A DNA stretch of 64,000 nt from Neodiprion pinetum (lineage: Eukaryota; Arthropoda; Insecta; Hymenoptera; Diprionidae). The stretch is from NCBI RefSeq assembly GCF_021155775.2, contig NC_060233.1:22051456-22115455 (forward strand), in the 5' to 3' direction. The position numbers were made by a program, and so were the translations under genes. How positions within the stretch are numbered: position 1 is the stretch's first letter; each line of letters opens with the position of its first letter. The notes beneath the pieces were generated by a model. It was not told the origin of the DNA and searched no databases. It saw nothing but the letters and a program-made list of their open reading frames with translations. Shown here in pieces: positions 11,377-19,567 of this stretch.

Positions 11377-11995
11377 AGTAGATAAGCAAGGCCGGTTCTG
11401 GATAGAAACACCTTCTTTACCGACCAAGCCGACCAGCGGTCATTTCGACGGCAGCCATTTTTTTTTGATGGCAGCCATTTTGATTTTTTTCGATGGGCGG
11501 GCAATTTTGACGATGGCCATTTTGACGGCGGCCATTTTTGATGGCGGTCATGATTTTTTCGATGGCGGCAATTTTGACGATGGCCATTTTGACGGCGGCC
11601 ATTTTTGATGGCGGCCATGATTTTGTGATGGCGGCAAATTTGATTTTTTGATGGCGGCCATTTTGACGACGGTCATTTTTGATGGCGGTCATGATTTTGT
11701 GATGGCGGCCATTTTGACGGCGGCCATTTTTGATGGCGGCAATTTTGATTTTGTGATGGCGGCCATTTTGACGGCAGCCATGATTTTTTTTGATATATAG
11801 CCAATAGTTTGCCCCAGGCGAAAAATAATATTTTCCACGTACTTCGAATACATTCTTTTACGTTAATCGACCGGATGGTGACATCGCGATTAGATAGACA
11901 GGGAATGCCGATGACGATCCGTAAACTTTCACGCTAATAGTTTACCCCCAGAGCGAAAATTTCACATTCGAAAAAATATTAATAGAATTTATTGT
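11377..11995. repeat. Left TIR of the Polinton with minisatellite
   Basis: About 620 bp inverted relative to 22573-23747. The outer part (11440-11790) is a minisatellite built from ATGGCGGCCATTTTGACGG-like words with a unit near 67 bp. The inner part holds one copy of the ACGTACTTCGAATACATTC block that is expanded in the right TIR. The open frames across the minisatellite are repeat artefacts. Confidence 0.85.
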
Positions 11996-12291
11996 ATCGG
12001 AATCGTCCGACGGTGAGCGGCACGCGGTCAAAGGATTTCGGTGCGACGTTGAATTTGAGACAAACAATACTCGGAATCGTTCGACGAGTTTCGACTTGAC
12101 GGCGAGCGGCCTGCGGACAACAGATTGCGGTGCGGCGTTGAATTCTGGAAGGTTCTGAAATAAACTCTTAACTAGCGGGACAGAGGTTCTGAATAAACGG
12201 TTGTTATTGACGATAAAAAATATTTTATTGAAAAAAACAACTCAAGATTACAGTTTTACATGAAATTCGTAATGCTAATGTATGAGTGTTC

Positions 12292-12852
12292 TTACTCAAC
12301 GGTATCGCATCCATGCTTTAGACAATGAGAATGAATAACTGTTCGAGGAGATACCGATTGTCTTTTGTGTTTGAGTAAAAAATTTCGCAGTAACAATACG
12401 TTTTGGGCTGCACAGTTTGGACGTAATATAGCGTGATGCGTACAGTTTGAATTCGTGTCCGACATTTCATTCAACTTCTGCAACGACGGACAACTCAAAT
12501 CCATCATTTCAACGACTTCAACTTTTTCACCCAGAAGTTTCTGCAGCCAACTTTTCTTCTCCAAACCTTTGACGTAAACTGTTGAAGCCTTACGCAGCAG
12601 CGTACATTCGATGGCGAAGTCGAGCTTCTCGAAAGGTAAATCACCACCTTCCCAGGATAGTCCATGATAATTCCGCGACAGCCACAAATTGTCGCTTTTG
12701 AACGGAGCACGTAAACAATTCCAATCGTACGGAGGTTCGAAGAGAAAAATTGACGGGTTGGCCTCTTCGTCGAGTGACACAACTGCCAACTCTTTTGGTG
12801 TAAAACCGGAACCCTGTCTTCTGAATCCTTGTACGTCGACTATGAACTCCAT
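12292..12852 (-). CDS. Conserved Polinton-associated protein, DVQGF family
   Basis: 186 residues from an ATG at 12852. It opens MEFIVDVQGF, then FTPKELAVVSL, FLFEPPYDW, a LWLSRNYHGLSW block and VYVKGLEKKSWL. The same order of motifs occurs in the protein at 56602-57450, so this is a real conserved family. The beta-strand-rich N-terminus with an early Asp could be a nuclease-like fold, but that is a guess; function unknown. A TATAAAAA box at 12894-12900, about 45 bases upstream of the ATG, overlaps the stop codon of the capsid gene. It is the last gene of the leftward structural block. Confidence 0.75.
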   Translation of the reverse strand: MEFIVDVQGFRRQGSGFTPKELAVVSLDEEANPSIFLFEPPYDWNCLRAPFKSDNLWLSRNYHGLSWEGGDLPFEKLDFAIECTLLRKASTVYVKGLEKKSWLQKLLGEKVEVVEMMDLSCPSLQKLNEMSDTNSNCTHHAILRPNCAAQNVLLLRNFLLKHKRQSVSPRTVIHSHCLKHGCDTVE

Positions 12853-12893
12853 CGTGAAAAAAATACTGAATCGATTGTCACAACGTTCAAGGT

Positions 12894-12900
12894 TTTTATA
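12894..12900 (-). promoter_or_regulatory. TATA box for 12292-12852
   Basis: TATAAAA on the minus strand, 42-48 bases before the ATG and overlapping the end of the major capsid frame. Confidence 0.55.
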
Positions 12901-14125
12901 CCAATTTTCTCACCCCACCACTCAGCGGGTTATATTCAATTATACGATCATGTAAAATCAAGCAGTAGGCAGATGTACCGGTAGGAAAGTTATTCTTCGC
13001 CTCAAATTCGATACGAATATCTACCGGTCCAGATTTCAGAGCCTCGTTTTGTTTCGAACAGTCGATGAAAATCAAAGGTTCGTACTGTAGAAATTTGCTC
13101 TTCGTCAACAGAGGCTCGGGTTCTTTGCCGTAATAGGTGGCTTGAAAGTTTGCGTACATCTCGTACAGTAATGCAAAGCGATTGTGACTCATGTCCAAGT
13201 TCAGGTTACCGTACGGATAATACTCGGAATTCAAGAAGAGCTTGACGTCAGTAATGTTACAGTGATCAAGATGACTGGCATTTTTGCCGGCTTTGTTTTT
13301 TCGATTCGTTTGAAAACCGAGCATGACAAATCGCGGTTTTTCCAAATGGGTGGACGTTTTCACAGTCCAAACGTGTTTCGTGGTTGCCGGTAGCAAAGGA
13401 TATTCGTACAACTCCCAACTGCGGAAGCTCATGGAGACTGGTGTATCTTTCTCAATGAAATTCAACAGTGCGATTTTTCGTTGATCCGAGAGCTTCACGT
13501 AGGGTACTAACCATTCCACCTGATCGATCACGATTCTAAAGTCTTCGTCTTGATTTTGAACGATGGCATTCAAATCACTTTTTGATCTTGTAAGAATCAG
13601 CTCGTGTTTCGCGTTAACGACGATCTTGCGATAGTCTTCAGCGAAGCCCAATATCATGCTCAAGGGAATAACTACGTCAAAGTTACCATCGGCATCAGTT
13701 AATTTTTTCGTTTCCTGAACATCGAGCCATCCAGCATTTTCCATAAGCCAACTTCGACCAGGGTTGAGCGAAGCGAAACCTTTCAGCAGGCTGGTCAGAC
13801 CAACGTTTTTACATTTATCAATCTCTACGGCGTTGAGTTCGTACCGTACATCTTCGAACAAATGGCAGATGGCGTTATTGACCAAAGTTGTGATCGCTGC
13901 TGCGGTGCCGTCCGATTTGAGCAATTTTCCAGAGATATGCAGCGAACTCTTGCTCGGTAATACGCATAAATCCTGATGCTGAACGGTGATTCGAATCTCA
14001 TCGCTGTTGTTGAAAGTTGACGATGCGTACGGTTTGTGTGCGTGTATTTCTTGGTGTGCGATTGATTCGTCAAAGACGACAGGTGTTTGAATGCTCAATA
14101 TTTCCTCCTCCATGGTACGGAGCAT
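12896..14125 (-). CDS. Polinton major capsid protein (double jelly-roll type)
   Basis: About 409 residues from the ATG at 14125 (another in-frame ATG is at 14113). The frame continues upstream only through non-ATG codons to a stop. It contains beta-rich segments typical of insect Polinton capsid proteins: a DEIRITVQHQD strand near the N-terminus, LFEDVRYELNAVEID, QVEWLVPYVKLS, the HVWTVKTSTHLEKPRFVMLG block and LFLNSEYYPYGNLNLD. Assignment rests on this pattern and on its place beside the minor capsid and protease genes. A TATATAAC box lies at 14307-14314, and an ATG at 14271 in another frame follows it, so the true 5' end may involve a frameshift or an unrecognised intron. Confidence 0.8.
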   Translation of the reverse strand: MLRTMEEEILSIQTPVVFDESIAHQEIHAHKPYASSTFNNSDEIRITVQHQDLCVLPSKSSLHISGKLLKSDGTAAAITTLVNNAICHLFEDVRYELNAVEIDKCKNVGLTSLLKGFASLNPGRSWLMENAGWLDVQETKKLTDADGNFDVVIPLSMILGFAEDYRKIVVNAKHELILTRSKSDLNAIVQNQDEDFRIVIDQVEWLVPYVKLSDQRKIALLNFIEKDTPVSMSFRSWELYEYPLLPATTKHVWTVKTSTHLEKPRFVMLGFQTNRKNKAGKNASHLDHCNITDVKLFLNSEYYPYGNLNLDMSHNRFALLYEMYANFQATYYGKEPEPLLTKSKFLQYEPLIFIDCSKQNEALKSGPVDIRIEFEAKNNFPTGTSAYCLILHDRIIEYNPLSGGVRKLV

Positions 14126-14306
14126 ACAACGAAACAGCAGAATCGCAGTTTTATTTGCCGGAAATTCCTTTTCCAAAAGGTGTCAGCTTTAGACCCAGAG
14201 CTATCAGGAACTCCACGTTTCGACGTGTTAGCGGTTCGGGAATCGATCGATGACTGACTTGATCGGGACATGCTGACTTACTGATATAACTCTTTTTGGT
14301 CAATCT

Positions 14307-14314
14307 GTTATATA
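14307..14314 (-). promoter_or_regulatory. TATA box upstream of the major capsid gene
   Basis: TATATAAC on the minus strand, just past the stop of the minor capsid gene. The first ATG downstream is at 14271 (36 bases away) and is out of frame with the capsid ORF. Confidence 0.5.
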
Positions 14315-14327
14315 CAATACTCATCTT

Positions 14328-15014
14328 TTATTGCGATTTGATGTGCAGTCTCACAGTTATAACTTCTCCGCGAAAATTAACCAGATCTCCGTCTTGATCG
14401 ACTAACCGAAGCTGTACGTGATCTATGGTCTTGACGGTGATCGGAAGGTAAATGACGTGCGACGGTACTTCCACGATCTTATATCCCGGTGGAACGATAG
14501 GGAAAAATTCGTGAATAGTATGCACTTTATGTCCATTGACGTAGGCACCCGTTGTAATGCTGCATTCGACTTGCAACGCGTTGACCTTGAGAATAGTTAC
14601 AGGCATATCCGAATGGTGAGTTTGATTAGCTGCCAATACGCGCGGTGTAAATCCGAGAAGCTGACCAATAGAATCCTCAGGTTCCAAATCTACGATATGG
14701 TTACATTTGATTTCGCTGCGTAACGTATTATTGTTAGGCTTTATACTGATTTCAATGTCGGTATTTTTTAACGCGTCTTGAACATACTTTTCAATATCCT
14801 CAATTTCGTAGCTGCCAGTGGATATAGTGACTACCTTGTCGGCTACGTAAATTTTATTGCGACCGACATCGACGTTGGGAATGGAATTGAAGGTTAACAG
14901 TTCAACGAGACCGAGAACATAATTTTTGTTCAGAGCAAGTTCGATCGGAGGAAAATATTGCGCTTCGAGAATCGACGACGTTCCCGATATCGTTAATGTA
15001 AACGAATCATCCAT
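14328..15014 (-). CDS. Polinton minor capsid (penton-type) protein
   Basis: 228 residues from the ATG at 15014. It begins MDDSFTLTISGTSSILEAQY and contains LALNKNYVLGLVELLTFNSIPNV, the IGQLLGFTPRVL block and a C-terminal VQLRLVDQDGDLVNFRGEVITVRLHI. This matches the conserved layout of Polinton minor capsid proteins, which form single-jelly-roll pentamers at capsid vertices. The gene sits between the protease and major capsid genes, as is usual. The frame is intact. A TATATAAA box lies 43-50 bases upstream. Confidence 0.82.
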   Translation of the reverse strand: MDDSFTLTISGTSSILEAQYFPPIELALNKNYVLGLVELLTFNSIPNVDVGRNKIYVADKVVTISTGSYEIEDIEKYVQDALKNTDIEISIKPNNNTLRSEIKCNHIVDLEPEDSIGQLLGFTPRVLAANQTHHSDMPVTILKVNALQVECSITTGAYVNGHKVHTIHEFFPIVPPGYKIVEVPSHVIYLPITVKTIDHVQLRLVDQDGDLVNFRGEVITVRLHIKSQ

Positions 15015-15044
15015 GACTGCGAGTGCTCGACTGACGTTATTAAA

Positions 15045-15401
15045 TTACGTGTCATGTTTATATAGCTTATCGCTTAGAAATTTCAGACACAAGTGTCCGC
15101 AATCGAATGTACCGTAATCTTGATACCTTTCGTCGTTGTACTTAACGCTACCAACACCGAGATATTTCACGAGGTCTAACGGCGGTTGAAGATGACCGAA
15201 ACTGTCGAAGTAAACTACATCGCTGCCGCGTTTCTTATACGCAACCCAGTGTGTCCCAGGACCATCTTTATTGTCGAGATTTACTACAGCTGTTTCGTTT
15301 TTACGCGGCCCGGTTTTGGGCATTTCGTTGCGCATAAAGACACCTCGGAAGTATGGAATTTTCATGATTTTTGCATACTTCAGCAAATCCCAGTTGGTCA
15401 A
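15045..15401 (-). CDS. Adenovirus-type cysteine protease
   Basis: 118 residues if counted from the TTG at 15401; the first in-frame ATG is at 15365. The frame is open for only about 15 more codons upstream without an ATG, overlapping the end of the PLA2 gene, so the true start is unresolved. Catalytic residues fit the adenain family: H51 in GTHWVAYKK, D66 in YFDSFG, Q94 in RYQDYG and C101 in FDCGHLCLKF. The RGVFMRNEMP block is typical of Polinton proteases. In relatives it matures capsid proteins. The frame is intact and short, as is normal for this family. Confidence 0.85.
   Translation of the reverse strand: MTNWDLLKYAKIMKIPYFRGVFMRNEMPKTGPRKNETAVVNLDNKDGPGTHWVAYKKRGSDVVYFDSFGHLQPPLDLVKYLGVGSVKYNDERYQDYGTFDCGHLCLKFLSDKLYKHDT
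15057..15064 (-). promoter_or_regulatory. TATA box for the minor capsid gene
   Basis: TATATAAA on the minus strand, within the last codons of the protease frame and about 45 bases before the minor capsid ATG. Confidence 0.6.
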
Positions 15402-15424
15402 CGCTCGGCGTGGTAGCTTGACAT

Positions 15425-16219
15425 TTAGTTTTTTGAAAGATGAAGACTAAAACCCTTTTTGTAAGGTTTGAGATGGAGACCTTTACCTAAAGCGATCGCT
15501 TCCATCGTTTTGTTATGCCGTTTGCTTACCTCCAATTCTCGTTTAGCCGCGCTCGCATCGTTTACAGCCTTTGCTATACCCGCAGCACCTCCCGCTAACG
15601 CACCCGTAGCGCTGAGACTGGCAAAAATAGGTATGAGAAAAGGTAGAAATCCGCCAACTTTTGAGGGTACCGGTAGAACGCGCGGTGATCGAACTTCATG
15701 TTTACCACCTTCTTTTTTCACAGCTTCTCGAGCACCTTTGAGTGCAGACTTGATGCTCGTTTTTGCGTCATAGCTTGGAATCATAGACTGTTTTGCCGCT
15801 CGTATGATTTTGTTCAAGAAAACGTTCTTAGGTTTTCGATACCCCATGCCTAACTTTGTTTTCACCTTCATCATGTTAGCTACAGCCCAAGCGGCTGCCT
15901 TCTCACCCAAATTTGCGTCCGTTGCGAGAACCCGTTTCCAAGCTTTTTCAGCTAATATTTTATCCGCAACGCTTCTAGCTTCAAGGTTCTCACGATGTTT
16001 CGAATACGCTATATCGTGTTCCTTACACGCTGCATCGAGAGGATTGATACCGGAATCGCCTCTCGCGAGTCTTTTCGACAACTTGGTGCCAGGACCGCAG
16101 TACTGGTAACCGGGAACATGCAACTCGATCGGAAGTTTGTTGATAATGCTATTTACCAAACCTTTCCCACTTGATCGCTTTTTTGACGATCGCTTACGAT
16201 CACGTGTGTGCACAATCAT
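15425..16219 (-). CDS. Virion-type protein with phospholipase A2 domain
   Basis: 264 residues from the ATG at 16219. Basic N-terminus, then a parvovirus-type PLA2 domain at about residues 33-80: calcium loop YCGPG at 40-44, then the catalytic HD pair at H68-D69 within CKEHDIAY. A Lys-rich middle is followed by a hydrophobic, Ala/Gly-rich stretch near residues 187-218 (FLPFLIPIFASLSATGA) that could insert into a membrane. Such proteins in Polintons and related viruses are thought to act as minor virion components that breach membranes. It is divergent from the ATPase gene, with little intergenic space. The frame is intact. Confidence 0.85.
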   Translation of the reverse strand: MIVHTRDRKRSSKKRSSGKGLVNSIINKLPIELHVPGYQYCGPGTKLSKRLARGDSGINPLDAACKEHDIAYSKHRENLEARSVADKILAEKAWKRVLATDANLGEKAAAWAVANMMKVKTKLGMGYRKPKNVFLNKIIRAAKQSMIPSYDAKTSIKSALKGAREAVKKEGGKHEVRSPRVLPVPSKVGGFLPFLIPIFASLSATGALAGGAAGIAKAVNDASAAKRELEVSKRHNKTMEAIALGKGLHLKPYKKGFSLHLSKN

Positions 16220-16292
16220 GTCCGCTCCGCGACTGAGAGAAAGTTGTTATAAACGATGCATTTATGGAAAAATCCAGTCAGTCACGTTTGAG

Positions 16293-16997
16293 ATGAGGTT
16301 CGAGACACAATCGGCCAAGCTGCCCGTGATGAATTTTGACAAATTTACACAGCAGAGTACAAAACGGAAAAAACGTGATGGCGAATTGTTGCCGAGTAGT
16401 GTACGTGCGGTATTCTGCGGACCATCCAACTGCGGCAAAACCAACGCATTATTTGCGCTTATAACGCATCCGAACGGCTTGAGGTTCGAAAACCTGTACG
16501 TTTACTCCAAATCTCTCAATCAGCCGAAATACAAGTTTCTGAGTCAAGTGCTCGAAAATGTCGACGGTGTTGAGTATTACCCCTTTAACGAGCATGAGCA
16601 CGTCATTGCACCGAACGAGGCGCAACCTAACTCGATCATGATATTCGATGACGTAGCGTGCGAGAAGCAGGATAACATACGCGCGTACTTTTGTATGGGT
16701 AGACATCACGACGTAGACTGTTTCTATCTTTGTCAGACGTACGCTCGAATCCCTAAGCATCTCGTGCGCGACAACACCAACTTGCTGGTCTTATTCAAAC
16801 AAGACGAGATGAATCTGAGACATGTGTACAACGATCATGTAAACACCGATATGTCGTACGTAGAGTTTAAAGACTTGTGTGCGGCGTGCTGGAACGGTGA
16901 CAAATATGGCTTCGTAGTGATCGACAAGGATAGAGAGCTCGGTAATGGTCGGTATAGGAGAGGTTTTGACAATTTCATAAACATGACAAAAGAATAA
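16293..16997 (+). CDS. FtsK/HerA-type genome-packaging ATPase
   Basis: 234 residues from the ATG at 16293, chosen because upstream codons overlap the PLA2 gene on the other strand. An alternative ATG at 16218 would add 25 residues. Walker A is GPSNCGKT (residues 43-50) and Walker B is IMIFDD (115-120). LCQTYARIPKHLVRDN (146-161) supplies the sensor Gln/Thr and conserved Arg. This is the A32-like packaging ATPase that pumps element DNA into a capsid in related viruses. The gene starts the rightward block. Confidence 0.88.
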   Translation: MRFETQSAKLPVMNFDKFTQQSTKRKKRDGELLPSSVRAVFCGPSNCGKTNALFALITHPNGLRFENLYVYSKSLNQPKYKFLSQVLENVDGVEYYPFNEHEHVIAPNEAQPNSIMIFDDVACEKQDNIRAYFCMGRHHDVDCFYLCQTYARIPKHLVRDNTNLLVLFKQDEMNLRHVYNDHVNTDMSYVEFKDLCAACWNGDKYGFVVIDKDRELGNGRYRRGFDNFINMTKE

Positions 16998-17054
16998 AAT
17001 ACACGATCTTCGAAGACGACGGAACAGTAGCTTTCCAGAACTAGTTGTGTCAAC

Positions 17055-17969
17055 ATGCAGGAAATTCGTAAGGAAAAAGAAGTCTTGCATCGTATCGCTC
17101 AAGCGAGTAATGCGATTCGTCGTAAGCACAGAATCCTCAAGACGGGAAAAGAGTCGCTGCAGGAAACAATGAAGGATGTCTTCAAACCTGTGGTAACCCC
17201 GCTGCAGGCATTAGTCAATGTTTCTCGAGGTACGAAACTTGTCAAGGAAGAGGTGAAGGAAGAACTCAAAACTGAAACGAAGGATGAGCCGAAGAACGAA
17301 ATAGAAGATTCTTTTGCAACTGCGGAGGAAGAGGATCAAACCGTCACGGAATCGTCGGTGAGATCAGAGGATGAATATCTTGAGATGCTCAACGATAAAC
17401 AAAGACAGCAGGAGTTGGATACCGTGTACGGGGTACGGAGTCTTTCTACTGCCGGGCTGATGGTTGGTGATTCGCCGATAAGCTTCGAGCGCGATTCCGT
17501 TCGCATAGGCAACACGCTCTATCCGAAAACTCAAGGACTGCTGGAGCTGCTGTTTAATAAGACGCCCAACAGCGCTCACGTTACCCGCAACGACAGGGAG
17601 AATTATAGAAATATCCTTCTCGCAACAAATGCTCACAGAAAGTACTATAGCGCCACCGAGCCTATCCGAAACGCTCAGAGCGTCAAATTCAAACATTTAA
17701 TTGCTGAGCTGCTGAATATTTCTACGTCAGGCAAAGACGTATCACCATCGTCACAGATGTCGAATCGTACGGGCAAAGGTGTTCTGCTACCTCAGGCTTG
17801 GGTTACTCGACAAGGTGTTAAAACAGATTATATTTTCTGGGACGACGCTAACGAGCTGGTAGAACGTCTTCGTTTACTCCTGGCATCTCAAGCAGCTGGG
17901 AATACAAGTCACAACAATGAAATTATGTCGATTCTGGAAGAATTGCGGGAAGCCGGAATCATTTATTAG
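17055..17969 (+). CDS. Polinton accessory protein, acidic N-terminal half
   Basis: 304 residues from the ATG at 17055. Residues 1-55 are basic and helical, 60-115 are rich in Glu and Lys (possible coiled coil or disordered). The C-terminal 170 residues form a conserved-looking domain with GLMVGDSPISF, LYPKTQGLLELLFNKTP and NDRENYRNILLATNAHR. This domain recurs in many insect Polinton-linked proteins as I know them (an uncharacterised DUF). No enzymatic motif seen. It lies between ATPase and integrase genes in the same orientation, and the frame is intact. Confidence 0.7.
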   Translation: MQEIRKEKEVLHRIAQASNAIRRKHRILKTGKESLQETMKDVFKPVVTPLQALVNVSRGTKLVKEEVKEELKTETKDEPKNEIEDSFATAEEEDQTVTESSVRSEDEYLEMLNDKQRQQELDTVYGVRSLSTAGLMVGDSPISFERDSVRIGNTLYPKTQGLLELLFNKTPNSAHVTRNDRENYRNILLATNAHRKYYSATEPIRNAQSVKFKHLIAELLNISTSGKDVSPSSQMSNRTGKGVLLPQAWVTRQGVKTDYIFWDDANELVERLRLLLASQAAGNTSHNNEIMSILEELREAGIIY

Positions 17970-18002
17970 CCAATTCTCGTCGACTCTGCAATCATTTACG
18001 AG

Positions 18003-18404
18003 ATGAGCATCGACGTGTTTGGACGTCAGCTGAATAAAAACACAGCTGCGAGCACTCGCGGCCCTCCGGGTGTCGGGTTTCAAATAACAGCGGATGGGCA
18101 TGACGATATATGGAACAAGAGACTGTGCAACGTCGCAGAACCCACAGCACCGAACAGTGCTGTAACTTTAAAAATCTTGAGACGAAAATTCAACGTGCTG
18201 CAAAAACAAATCGACAACCTCGATCAAATGACCAAAACTTTGGAGATCACCACGGAGAAAGCCTTGGATACCTTCTACACAGACCTTAAAACAGACAGAG
18301 ACTTGTCGACTCGAAACGCGGAAATCATTTCCAAATTGGACACCAGACTAATAGCGTTGGAATATGAACGAGAAAAAGCAAGCACTGGTGACGGAACTGC
18401 ATAA
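18003..18404 (+). CDS. Small Polinton coiled-coil protein
   Basis: 133 residues from the ATG at 18003. The N-terminus reads SIDVFGRQLN followed by a collagen-like RGPPGVGFQIT and DIWNKRLCNV. Residues 55-125 are predicted by eye to be a coiled coil (regular L/I spacing in LKILRRKFNVLQKQIDNL). The pattern resembles proteins placed just before the integrase in other insect Polintons, possibly a fibre-like or minor virion component; role not established. Its last 41 bases overlap the integrase start in another frame. Confidence 0.65.
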   Translation: MSIDVFGRQLNKNTAASTRGPPGVGFQITADGHDDIWNKRLCNVAEPTAPNSAVTLKILRRKFNVLQKQIDNLDQMTKTLEITTEKALDTFYTDLKTDRDLSTRNAEIISKLDTRLIALEYEREKASTGDGTA

Positions 18405-19293
18405 ACCTGCACGCCGGAATTACCCACGTCGACGTGTAGACGTGCGCGGCATCGACGAGACCTGGCAGGCGGATCTTGTTGATATGACGTCGTACGCTGG
18501 ACAAAACAAAGGTTACAAGTACATGCTCACAGTCATTGATATCTTTTCAAAGTATGCATGGACTGTACCGATAAAGAGCAAGTCTGGAGATGATGTTACG
18601 AAGGCAATGGAATCTGTGCTTGTCGAAGGACGGGTGCCGAAAAATTTACACGTCGACAGAGGAACGGAATTTTACAACTCGAAATTCGAATCGCTTATGA
18701 TACGCTACGGAATCAAACTTTACTCCACGTACAGTAATTTGAAGGCTTCGATCTGTGAACGTTTCAATCGCACGCTGAAAGTTAAAATGTGGACACGGTT
18801 CAGCATGCAAGGAAGCTTCAAGTGGCTCGATATCTTATCTGATTTGGTTTCGGCTTACAACAACACCAAACACCGAACCATAAGAATGAAACCGTCGGAT
18901 GTCACCGTTGCAAACGAGAGGCTGTTATTACGTCAGGCGTACGGAGGGCTTCGAGCGATACCTACCATATCGGCAAAAATTCAAATCTGGCGACAAAAGT
19001 TCGAATCAGCAAATTCAAAAATGTCTTCGAGAAAAGGTTACACTCCCAATTGGACGACTGAAATATTCACGATAAGTCGAGTGGAAAATACTCATCCTGT
19101 GACGTACAAGCTCAAAGACTACCGAGATCAACCCATCGCTGGTGGTTTCTACGAACAAGAGCTCCTCAAGGTTAAGCATCCGGATATCTATCTGGTGGAG
19201 AAGGTGCTCAAGAAGCGTGGAAGAAAAATATACGTTAAATGGTTAGGTTTTGACAATACACACAACAGTTGGATAAACGAATCGGACATGTAA
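18364..19293 (+). CDS. Polinton integrase (rve family) with chromodomain
   Basis: 309 residues from the ATG at 18364. Residues 1-35 contain the conserved LHKPARRNYPRRRV lead-in. The catalytic core has D37 (WQADLVDM), D98 (HVDRGTEF) and E132 (SICERFNRTLK), with 33 residues between the last two. A C-terminal chromodomain lies at about 277-307 (VEKVLKKRGRKIYVKWLGF). It inserts linear element DNA with 6 bp staggered cuts, matching the CAAATT duplications seen here. The gene is convergent with PolB; a poly(A)-like AATAAA follows at 19301. The frame is intact. Confidence 0.92.
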   Translation: MNEKKQALVTELHKPARRNYPRRRVDVRGIDETWQADLVDMTSYAGQNKGYKYMLTVIDIFSKYAWTVPIKSKSGDDVTKAMESVLVEGRVPKNLHVDRGTEFYNSKFESLMIRYGIKLYSTYSNLKASICERFNRTLKVKMWTRFSMQGSFKWLDILSDLVSAYNNTKHRTIRMKPSDVTVANERLLLRQAYGGLRAIPTISAKIQIWRQKFESANSKMSSRKGYTPNWTTEIFTISRVENTHPVTYKLKDYRDQPIAGGFYEQELLKVKHPDIYLVEKVLKKRGRKIYVKWLGFDNTHNSWINESDM

Positions 19294-19567
19294 CTTTTGA
19301 ATAAATGAATTTTTTTGTAAAAACGTGTGTGTCTCTTTATTTTATACCCGACACATGACAAGTATACATCTTTGTTTTTTTAGACAATCAACAGACATAT
19401 GCATCGTTGTACAAATTTTTTTTATACTTCGGAGCGTTCTTATTAACCATCCTGCATAATAATATTTTATACATCATGGTACAGTTGAAAAAATTAAGCT
19501 CTACATAATAATACATCATGGTACAGTTATAAATTAAGTCTTACACAGATTACGGTAATTTATAAAG
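19294..19567. terminator. Convergent intergenic region of integrase and PolB
   Basis: A 274 bp AT-rich stretch with AATAAA just after the integrase stop and oppositely oriented TTTATT words for the PolB side, suiting overlapping 3' ends. It includes a short repeat (ACATCATGGTACAGTT, twice). Confidence 0.4.

Noticed and set aside
11250..11790. CRISPR-like regular repeats
   Set aside because: Units lack constant repeats with unique spacers; they are a minisatellite in a eukaryotic element.
16137..16292. Longer start for the packaging ATPase
   Set aside because: The upstream codons start with a non-ATG codon and lie antisense to the PLA2 gene; the conserved region begins after the ATG at 16293.
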